Shown here piece by piece: positions 14,807 through 21,088 of a stretch of DNA of 22,543 bases (its first letter is position 1; the number at the start of each line of letters is the position of its first letter). Source of the DNA: Gammaproteobacteria bacterium (GTDB lineage Bacteria > Pseudomonadota > Gammaproteobacteria > Steroidobacterales > Rariloculaceae); NCBI GenBank assembly GCA_016927175.1, contig JAFGNC010000039.1:1-22543 (forward strand), given 5' to 3'. The translations under genes and the position numbers were made by a program. The notes under the pieces were generated by a model. It was not told the DNA's origin, did not search any database, and saw nothing but the letters and a program-made list of their open reading frames with translations.

Positions 14807-15421
14807 TTATAGCGATGCCGACTGACGACCGCGAACCGTCTGCCGCAGCAGCGCGTAGGCCGCCCCGCCGGCGGCGCCGTAGAGGTGCGCTGCGACGATT
14901 ACCGGCCCGCCCGATGCCGATTGGGTGAAGGGCAGCGGCCCCATGGCCTGCTCCCAGGCGAGCTTCACGACGAGGCCGACCACGAGCATCCCGGCAATAC
15001 CGGGCTGCACTCGGAGCATCGCGATCGCGCCCGCCGCGAGCAGCCCGTGCAGCACGCCGGAGAGCCCGACATACCAGCCGACCTCGACCGACAGGAAGTA
15101 CAGCCCGGCATCGATCGCGAGGGCGGATGCGACAGCGGCGCCGATCCAGTCCGCCGCGCTCAGCAGATCGTCCAGCAGGAAGCGGATCGTGAACAGGGCC
15201 GCCACGTTCAGCATCAGATGTCCGCCGCCGAGGTGAACCAAATGCGCGCTGAGCAGTCTCCACAGTTCACCCGACTCGAGCGCTTCACGCTCGTAGCGGC
15301 CCCACGCGCGCGCCGCGTCGCCCCCGAGCCCGAGCAGCAGCGCCGCCGCGGCCAGCGCGAGCACGGGCCACCAGGCCGCAAGAGCCCGCTGCACAAGGCT
15401 GATTTCAGTCGTCGCGTTCAC
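14807..15421 (-). CDS. rrtA: Rhombosortase (rhomboid-family GlyGly-CTERM protease)
   Basis: This 204-residue integral membrane protein has about five or six hydrophobic segments. It fits rhombosortase: GELWRLLSAHLVHLGGGHL with His60, His63 and His68 and Asn72 just after, then the GLSG motif with catalytic Ser121 in GLSGVLHGLL, and His179 in AAHLYGAAGGAA as the base. It is smaller than GlpG-type rhomboids. Rhombosortases cut and help anchor proteins with a C-terminal GlyGly-CTERM signal, many of which travel through the type II system. The divergent gspG gene starts 72 bases away, which supports this role. The start is GTG 15421 with GAGG upstream. No GlyGly-CTERM substrate is encoded in the window. 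Confidence 0.85.
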   Translation of the reverse strand: MNATTEISLVQRALAAWWPVLALAAAALLLGLGGDAARAWGRYEREALESGELWRLLSAHLVHLGGGHLMLNVAALFTIRFLLDDLLSAADWIGAAVASALAIDAGLYFLSVEVGWYVGLSGVLHGLLAAGAIAMLRVQPGIAGMLVVGLVVKLAWEQAMGPLPFTQSASGGPVIVAAHLYGAAGGAAYALLRQTVRGRQSASL

Positions 15422-15437
15422 GGAGCCTCGGGTACGT

Positions 15438-15449
15438 TTGTGCTATCTT
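15438..15449 (+). promoter_or_regulatory. Putative extended -10 promoter of the gsp operon
   Basis: TTGTGCTATCTT holds TGC followed by TATCTT (15441-15449), an extended -10 element. It lies 44 bases before the gspG ATG, in the 72-base gap between rrtA and gspG. The same 12 bases occur before the M48 gene. The -35 region is poor. Confidence 0.45.
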
Positions 15450-15493
15450 CCGCGGGTGGCGCAGGGCGCCGCCCTCCCCGCAAAGGTAAGAGT

Positions 15494-16003
15494 ATGCGTG
15501 CGATCACTTCAATCAGGGCTTCGACGCCGGCCTTGCCTCGGCCTGCCGACGAGGCGATTCCGAGCCCGCGCCGCCGGGCGGTCCGAGCCGGGCAACGCGG
15601 TTTCACGCTGATCGAGATCATGGTCGTCGTCGTCATCATCGGGCTCCTGGCCGCGATCGTGGCGCCGAATCTGATGGGGAACATCGATCAGGCCGCCATC
15701 AACCGGGCGCGTCAGGATATTCGCAGCATCGAGACGGCGCTCAATCTGTATCGGCTGGACAATTTCAAATACCCGAGCTCCGAGGACGGGCTCGAGGCTC
15801 TCGTCATGAATCCCGGCGAGAGCGCGGCCCCGAACTGGAAGCCCGGCGGCTATCTGCGGCAGGTGCCGGTCGACCCGTGGAACAACCGGTATCAGTACCT
15901 CTATCCGGGCCAGCGCGGCGAGTTCGACGTCTTCTCTTTCGGCGCCGACGGCCAGGAAGGTGGCGAAGGTGTGGATGCCGACATCGGCAACTGGGATCTG
16001 TAA
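15494..16003 (+). CDS. gspG: Type II secretion major pseudopilin GspG
   Basis: This 169-residue protein is the main subunit of the T2SS pseudopilus. The prepilin peptidase site is Gly36 before Phe37 (GQRG then FTLIE, with Glu41 as residue +5), followed by the hydrophobic helix IMVVVVIIGLLAAIVAPNLM. Later parts fit GspG: YRLDNFKYPSSEDGLEALV, the PVDPWNNRYQYLYPG loop, and a calcium-site C-terminus FSFGADGQEGGEG, then DADIGNW. The 36-residue leader is far longer than the usual six to ten. ATG 15494 has an AAGG SD; TTG 15533 is an alternative without an SD. It is the first gene of the gsp operon. Confidence 0.95.
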   Translation: MRAITSIRASTPALPRPADEAIPSPRRRAVRAGQRGFTLIEIMVVVVIIGLLAAIVAPNLMGNIDQAAINRARQDIRSIETALNLYRLDNFKYPSSEDGLEALVMNPGESAAPNWKPGGYLRQVPVDPWNNRYQYLYPGQRGEFDVFSFGADGQEGGEGVDADIGNWDL

Positions 16004-16601
16004 GGCGGCCGGCACGATCGCACCGTCTCCCCGGATCCGGCGGGATACGCCGACCCGCCGCAGCGCGTGCCGCGGTTTCTCGCTGCTCGAGCTCATGGTC
16101 GTCGTCGTCATCATCGGCCTGTTCGCCGGTGCGGCGGTGCTGTCGATGGGCCTGCTCGGAAGCGATCGCGACGTCGAGCGCGAAGCATTCCGGTTGCGCA
16201 GCCTGCTGACCCTGCTGCGCGAGGAAGCTCTGATGCAGTCTCGCGATTTCGGCATTCTCTTCACGGATACGGGCTACCGATTCTACGCGTACGATTACCA
16301 GATGCCGGGCTGGGTCGTGCCCGCGGGCGAAAACCTTTTCGTCGAGCACGACCTCGACGAGGCCCTGAACGTCGAGCTGCGGGTCGAGGATCGGGATCTG
16401 GTGCTCGATCCCGGTTTCGAGGCGGACGAGGGCGACGAGGAGTCCGAGGACGGACCGGAGCCGCAGATCATGGTGCTGTCCAGCGGCGAAATCACGCCGT
16501 TCGAGGCGTCTTTCAACCGTGACACGATGCGCGGCCGTTATACGCTGAAGGCCGAGCTCGACGGCACGATAGAGATTTCCCCGGATGGCTACGAGCGCTG
16601 A
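15975..16601 (+). CDS. gspH: Type II secretion minor pseudopilin GspH
   Basis: This 208-residue minor pseudopilin is cut after Gly34 (SACRG then FSLLELMVVVVIIGLFAG). REEALMQSRDFGILFTDTGYRFYAYD and the later TLKAELDGTIEISPDG match GspH/XcpU. An acidic insert (EADEGDEESEDG) lies in the globular part. ATG 15975 has GAAGG upstream and overlaps the end of gspG by 29 bases; GTG 15960 and GTG 15969 are less likely starts. The 34-residue leader is again long. It would sit in the pseudopilus near the I-J-K tip. Confidence 0.9.
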   Translation: MPTSATGICKAAGTIAPSPRIRRDTPTRRSACRGFSLLELMVVVVIIGLFAGAAVLSMGLLGSDRDVEREAFRLRSLLTLLREEALMQSRDFGILFTDTGYRFYAYDYQMPGWVVPAGENLFVEHDLDEALNVELRVEDRDLVLDPGFEADEGDEESEDGPEPQIMVLSSGEITPFEASFNRDTMRGRYTLKAELDGTIEISPDGYER

Positions 16602-17025
16602 GCGGCGGCTGCAGGGCGGTTTCACGCTGCTCGAGGCGATGGTCGCCCTCGTGATCGTGGCTCTCGGCATGATGGCCGTCAACTCCCAGCTCGGCCGTTT
16701 CGCCGTCACGACCCAGCACATCGAGGAGAAGACGCTCGCGAGCTGGATCGCCACGAACAAGATCACCGAGCTCAGCATCCAGACGCAGTGGCCGGAGCTC
16801 GGCGAGGACGAGGAGGAGCTCGACTTCGCCGGCAGAACCTGGCAGTGCCAGGTCGAGGTGTCCGAGACGCCCGTGCCCAATCTGCGCCGCGTCGACGTCC
16901 GCGTCTCGTTCGCCGAGACACCCGAAGACGTGATCCACACCGTCACGGGGCTCGTCGAGCCGCCTGCGCCCGCCGGCGTCGTGCCGGTGAACTGGATGCC
17001 GGCAGGCGCCGGAGCGGGCGGATGA
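16585..17025 (+). CDS. gspI: Type II secretion minor pseudopilin GspI
   Basis: This 146-residue protein has a normal 12-residue leader (LQGG then FTLLEAMVALVIVALGMMAV). The motif SWIATNKITELSIQTQWPE is typical of GspI, as is the central DFAGRTWQCQVEVSET. The C-terminus is Pro/Ala/Gly-rich. ATG 16585 lies 17 bases inside gspH, and the stop overlaps gspJ (ATGA), so translation is probably coupled. GspI joins GspJ and GspK in the tip complex that starts pseudopilus assembly. Confidence 0.93.
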   Translation: MATSAERRLQGGFTLLEAMVALVIVALGMMAVNSQLGRFAVTTQHIEEKTLASWIATNKITELSIQTQWPELGEDEEELDFAGRTWQCQVEVSETPVPNLRRVDVRVSFAETPEDVIHTVTGLVEPPAPAGVVPVNWMPAGAGAGG

Positions 17026-17630
17026 AGCGCGAGCGCGGCTTTACGCTGATCGAGCTGCTCGTCGCCATGGCCATCGTGGCCGTGATCGGCGTCATGGCTC
17101 TGACGGGCCTCAGCGAGGTGATCCGGCAGCACGAGATCGCGCGCGAGCGCTCGGAGCGCTGGCGGGAGGTTCAGCTGGCGATGCGCATCGTCGCGCAGGA
17201 TCTCGCGCAGGTGCACCCGCGGCCGACGCGGGACGAGCTCGGCGAGACCTATCTGCCCGCCGTGCTCGCGAACCCCAACGCGCAGTTCGCGCTCGAGCTG
17301 AGCCGCGGCGGCTGGACCAACCCGGCCGGTTTCCCGCGCGGCACCGTGCTCAGAGTCGCTTACGACTGGGAAGATGACACGCTGGTGCGCTTCTACTGGC
17401 CCGTCGCCGACAGGACGCTGGCGACGCCGCCGCTGCGCAACGAGCTCCTGACGGGCGTCGAGAACGTCGAGATCCGGTTCCTGGACGCGCGCGGGCAATG
17501 GCACCTCGAATGGCCGCCGCTCGACATGGCGGGCCCGCAACAGTTCGTGCTGCGGCCGAAGGCGATCGAGTTCGGCGTGGAGCTCGAGGGTTTCGGACGG
17601 CTCTGGCGTCTCGTGGAGACGAGCGGATGA
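17022..17630 (+). CDS. gspJ: Type II secretion minor pseudopilin GspJ
   Basis: This 202-residue protein has a very short leader (MKRERG) followed by FTLIELLVAMAIVAVIGVMALTG. The segments RWREVQLAMRIVAQDLAQVHPRP, RVAYDWEDDTLVRFYWPV and ELLTGVENVEIRFLD fit GspJ. ATG 17022 overlaps the stop of gspI, and its own stop overlaps gspK, both as ATGA. It binds GspI and GspK at the pseudopilus tip. Confidence 0.94.
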   Translation: MKRERGFTLIELLVAMAIVAVIGVMALTGLSEVIRQHEIARERSERWREVQLAMRIVAQDLAQVHPRPTRDELGETYLPAVLANPNAQFALELSRGGWTNPAGFPRGTVLRVAYDWEDDTLVRFYWPVADRTLATPPLRNELLTGVENVEIRFLDARGQWHLEWPPLDMAGPQQFVLRPKAIEFGVELEGFGRLWRLVETSG

Positions 17631-18613
17631 CGCGCGGTGCTCGCAGCGTACGGCGGACCTCCGGTCCCCGCCTCGGCGTCCCGCCGGTGCCGCCGCCGCG
17701 CTCGCAGCGCGGCGTGGCCGTGCTGACCGCGATGCTGGTCGTCACGATCGGCACGGTCATCGCCGTGAACCTGATGTGGGAAGCCACGCTGGATCAGCGC
17801 CGCACGATGGCCTCGCTGGCCGCCGATCAGGGGCTCATGTATGCGCAGGGCGCCGAAGCCTGGGCGGCCGACATCCTGCGGGAAGATCTGGTCGAGTCGC
17901 CGGATGCCGACCATATGGGCGAACCCTGGGCCACGGAGCTTCCTCCGCTGCCGGTCGAAGGCGGAGTCATCACCGGCCGGCTCGAGGACCTGCAGGGACG
18001 GTTCAACCTGAACAATCTCGTCCAGCAGAACGGCGAAGCGGACCCGGTCGCGCGCGCCCAGTTCGAGCGGCTGCTGTCGACGGTCGGGCTCGATCCCGCG
18101 ATCGCGGGCGCCGTCGTCGACTGGCTCGACCCCGACATCGACATGCAATTCCCCGACGGCGGCGAGGATGCGGCTTACGCGAGCACCGACCCGCCCTACC
18201 GCACGCCGAACTCGCTGATCACGTCGCCCTCCGAGCTGATGGCCGTCAACGGCATGGACCGGGAGACGTACGCCGCCCTCGCGCCGTACGTCACCGCGCT
18301 GCCGATCGGCACGACGTTGAACGTCAATACCGCCTCCGACGTCGTGCTCGCGTCGTTGTCCGAGACGCTCGACCTGTCGCAGGCGACGTCTCTGGTCGAG
18401 GAGCGGGGCGACGCCGGCTTCGCGGACGTCGACTCGGTCTTCTCCGGGCTCGTCGAGCCCGACATGCTGCAGCGAATCGACAGCGTCACGGAGCACTTTC
18501 TGTTGACGGCGACGGTCACACTCGGTACGACGCAACTGACGATGCGGTCGGTGCTGCAGCGCGATGCCAGCGGCATCACCCGACCGCTGTTCCGCAGCCT
18601 GGGAGTCGAATAG
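17627..18613 (+). CDS. gspK: Type II secretion minor pseudopilin GspK
   Basis: This 328-residue protein is the large tip pseudopilin. A 29-residue Arg/Pro-rich leader ends at SQRG, followed by VAVLTAMLVVTIGTVIAVNLMW. The +5 residue is Thr rather than Glu, which is normal for GspK. GRLEDLQGRFNLNNLV, VVDWLDPDID, YRTPNSLITSPSEL and LNVNTASDVVLASLS are family segments. ATG 17627 overlaps the gspJ stop. GspK caps the pseudopilus and blocks further growth at the tip. Confidence 0.95.
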   Translation: MTRGARSVRRTSGPRLGVPPVPPPRSQRGVAVLTAMLVVTIGTVIAVNLMWEATLDQRRTMASLAADQGLMYAQGAEAWAADILREDLVESPDADHMGEPWATELPPLPVEGGVITGRLEDLQGRFNLNNLVQQNGEADPVARAQFERLLSTVGLDPAIAGAVVDWLDPDIDMQFPDGGEDAAYASTDPPYRTPNSLITSPSELMAVNGMDRETYAALAPYVTALPIGTTLNVNTASDVVLASLSETLDLSQATSLVEERGDAGFADVDSVFSGLVEPDMLQRIDSVTEHFLLTATVTLGTTQLTMRSVLQRDASGITRPLFRSLGVE

Positions 18614-18615
18614 CC

Positions 18616-19839
18616 TTGGAGTATCTGGTAGTCCGGTTGGACGAGCACGACGCGATCGGCCAGTGGGCCGTGTTCGACGCCGACGGCCGCCTCGTGCAGC
18701 ACATGGACGACGCGCCCGGCGCGGCGGCCGGCGCAGCGCAGGGGCGGCGCGTCATCGCGCTCGTGCCGGGCGTGGAGGTCGTCGCCACGACGGCGACGCT
18801 GCCGAGCGCGAGTCAGGCCCGTCTCAGGAAGATGCTGCCCTACTCGCTCGAGGACGCGCTCGCAGAGGACATCGAGCACCTGTTCTTCGCGGCCGGTCCG
18901 CGGCTCGATTCGGGCGCGGTATCGGTCGCGGTCGTCGCGCGTCAGCGGCTCGAACGCTGGCTCGACCTGCTTGCGTCCGCCGGCATCGCGCCGAGCGCCG
19001 TGTTCTCCGATGCCGAGGGGGTGCCCGACACGCCCTCGACGCTGACGCTGGTCATCGAGGGAGAGCGGGTTTTCGGCCGCGCGCCGGACAAGCCCGCATT
19101 CGTGTTCGAAGGCCTGCCGCTCGAGGAAGTCGTGGACAGTGTCGCGCAGAGCGAGGACGCGCAGACGCGGCACGTGCTCGTTTACGCGGACGAGAGCGGC
19201 CGCGAGCTCTACGACTCGGACCTGCGGGCCCTGGCGGAGTCCATGTCGAGCCTCGACGTGAATCTGATGCCTGACGGCGCGTTCTATCGCTTGGCGGCGA
19301 CGCTGGTGCATCGCCCGGCGACGAATCTGCTGCAGGGCCGCTACGCGCCGAAGTCGAACTGGGAGCAGGTTCTGAGGCCGTGGCGCGTGGCGGCCGGTCT
19401 GCTCGTGGGCTCGCTGCTGCTGATGCTCGTTGCACAGGCGGCGGAGCTCGTCGCGCTGCGGCAGGAGGATCGCGCGTTGACGCAGGTGTTGACCGCCCGC
19501 TGCGCCGAAGGCTTCGCGTCACAACAGCTCGGCGCTTGCGAGGCGGCCGTGCGCGCGCGCCTCAGCCAGAGCGGAATGCTCGAGGACTCCGGAGCGGACG
19601 GTTTCCTGACCGCGCTCACCGCGGTCGCCGAGTCGCATGGCCCGAACAGCCGCATCGAGGCGATGAGCTTCCGCAACCGAGTCATGGACCTGCAGGTCAT
19701 CGTACCCGATGTGCCGGCGCTCGACCGATTCGCGCAGCAGATCGAAGGGTCGGGAAGATTCGAAGTCGCCATTCAGTCGGCGAATCCCGGCGATTCCGGC
19801 GTCGAGGGGCGCGTGCAGCTGGTCGGAGCCGCGCGATGA
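18616..19839 (+). CDS. gspL: Type II secretion inner-membrane protein GspL
   Basis: This 407-residue bitopic protein has a cytoplasmic actin-like part (about 1-255; VVATTATLPSASQARLRKMLPYSLEDALAED-type segment), one membrane helix at about 256-278 (RVAAGLLVGSLLLMLVAQAA), and a periplasmic ferredoxin-like part. GspL links the GspE ATPase to GspM. The start is TTG 18616, two bases after the gspK stop, with GGGAG about ten bases upstream. No ATG or GTG in the first residues keeps the first strand. The stop overlaps gspM (ATGA). Confidence 0.92.
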   Translation: MEYLVVRLDEHDAIGQWAVFDADGRLVQHMDDAPGAAAGAAQGRRVIALVPGVEVVATTATLPSASQARLRKMLPYSLEDALAEDIEHLFFAAGPRLDSGAVSVAVVARQRLERWLDLLASAGIAPSAVFSDAEGVPDTPSTLTLVIEGERVFGRAPDKPAFVFEGLPLEEVVDSVAQSEDAQTRHVLVYADESGRELYDSDLRALAESMSSLDVNLMPDGAFYRLAATLVHRPATNLLQGRYAPKSNWEQVLRPWRVAAGLLVGSLLLMLVAQAAELVALRQEDRALTQVLTARCAEGFASQQLGACEAAVRARLSQSGMLEDSGADGFLTALTAVAESHGPNSRIEAMSFRNRVMDLQVIVPDVPALDRFAQQIEGSGRFEVAIQSANPGDSGVEGRVQLVGAAR

Positions 19840-20312
19840 AGGAATGGTTCCTGAGCCGCGAGCCGAGAGAGAGGGTCGTGCTGGCGGCCGGCGCTGCGCT
19901 GGCCGCGGTCATCGTGTTCTGGGCCTTCGTCTGGACGCCGATGCGGGACGGCTCGACGGAGCTGCGCGAGCGCGTCTCGCAGAAGACGCAGCTGCTCGTC
20001 GATCTGCAGCGCGCGTCGGCGCTCGCCCCGGTCGAGGGCGACCGTCCCGCGCCCTCGGCAGGTACCCAGTCGCTGGTCGTGCTGATCGACAGGACGGCGC
20101 AGTCGCACGGCGTCGCCGGCGCGCTGACGCGCACGCGCCCGGAGGGCGCCGATGCGATCAACGTCACCGTTCGCGACGCGGCCTTCGACGAGCTCGTCGG
20201 CTGGCTCGTCACACTGCAGACGGCGCACGCTCTGACGGTCGAATCGGCAACGTTCAACGGCTCGCGCGCGCCGGGCCTGGTCAACGGGCAGCTGTTACTC
20301 AGAAGGCGGTAA
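19836..20312 (+). CDS. gspM: Type II secretion inner-membrane protein GspM
   Basis: This 158-residue protein has a short cytoplasmic start (MKEWFLSREPRER), one membrane helix at about 14-34, a coiled region (RERVSQKTQLLVDLQRAS), and a periplasmic ferredoxin-like domain with AFDELVGWLVTLQTAHALTVESATF, which is typical. It pairs with GspL in the assembly platform. ATG 19836 overlaps the gspL stop. Confidence 0.93.
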   Translation: MKEWFLSREPRERVVLAAGAALAAVIVFWAFVWTPMRDGSTELRERVSQKTQLLVDLQRASALAPVEGDRPAPSAGTQSLVVLIDRTAQSHGVAGALTRTRPEGADAINVTVRDAAFDELVGWLVTLQTAHALTVESATFNGSRAPGLVNGQLLLRRR

Positions 20313-20316
20313 GCGG

Positions 20317-21081
20317 GTGTCGACGCGTCATGTCTTCATCGCGCTCGGGATCGGAGCTTATCTGGCCTTCGTCCTGTCGAGCATGCCGGCGGCCGTCGGC
20401 TATCGGCTGCTGAACGCCGTGTCGCCGGACACCGTGCGACTGTCGGGCATCGAAGGCACGGTGTGGTCCGGCCGCGCGGCGCTCGGCTCCGCCGCCGGCC
20501 TGCCGCTGCGCGACGTGACATGGCGTGCGCAGGCGCTGCCGCTTTTGCTCGGGAGGGTGGCCGCGCACGTGCAGGCCAGGCTGTCCGACGGCTTCGTCGA
20601 GACGGACGTGCGAGCCGGCACGAGCGCCGTTCTGCTGAACGAGCTTCGGATCAGCACGAGCGTGGCGACACTCGCTCCGCTGATTCCGCTGCAGGGCGCG
20701 TCGGGTCAGCTCAGCGTGTCCCTCGCCCGGTTGCGTCTCGAGGGCGGGTGGCCGACCCGGGCGATCGGTGAAGCGAGGATCGCGGAGCTGCAGGTTCCGC
20801 CGCTGCTGCCGAGCGGCGGAGGCGAGCTGATCCCGCTCGGCAGCTACGACGTCGCCTTCGTCGAAGCCGAGACCGGGATCGCCGCTCGGATACGCGACAC
20901 GGGCGGTCCGCTGCAGGTCGAAGGATCGCTGACGCTGACGCCGGATCGGCGCTATGCGCTCGAGGGCCGCGCCGCGGCGCGGCCCGACGCTCCGCCGGAG
21001 CTGGTCCAGGGGCTCGAGATCATGGCCGGAGAACCGGCCGCGGGCGGGCTGCGGCCGTTCTCCCTGACGGGCTCGCTGTAG
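20317..21081 (+). CDS. gspN: Type II secretion protein GspN
   Basis: This 254-residue protein has an N-terminal membrane anchor (about 6-25) and a periplasmic part with GIEGTVWSGRA and PLRDVTWRAQALPLLLGR, both typical of GspN; a GIEGTVWSG-like start also occurs in related AsmA-like proteins. It has a C-terminal LTLTPDRRYALEGRAAARPDAP stretch. GspN is present in only some T2SS clusters and its role is not well defined. GTG 20317 has an AAGGCGG SD and follows gspM by 4 bases. It ends 7 bases from the convergent helicase gene, and I see no terminator between them. Confidence 0.9.
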   Translation: MSTRHVFIALGIGAYLAFVLSSMPAAVGYRLLNAVSPDTVRLSGIEGTVWSGRAALGSAAGLPLRDVTWRAQALPLLLGRVAAHVQARLSDGFVETDVRAGTSAVLLNELRISTSVATLAPLIPLQGASGQLSVSLARLRLEGGWPTRAIGEARIAELQVPPLLPSGGGELIPLGSYDVAFVEAETGIAARIRDTGGPLQVEGSLTLTPDRRYALEGRAAARPDAPPELVQGLEIMAGEPAAGGLRPFSLTGSL

Positions 21082-21088
21082 CGCGGCG

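Noticed and set aside
15494..18613. Type IV pilus minor pilins instead of T2SS pseudopilins
   Set aside because: The gene order G-H-I-J-K followed by L-M-N, the GspG calcium-site ending and the Thr at +5 of GspK identify T2SS.
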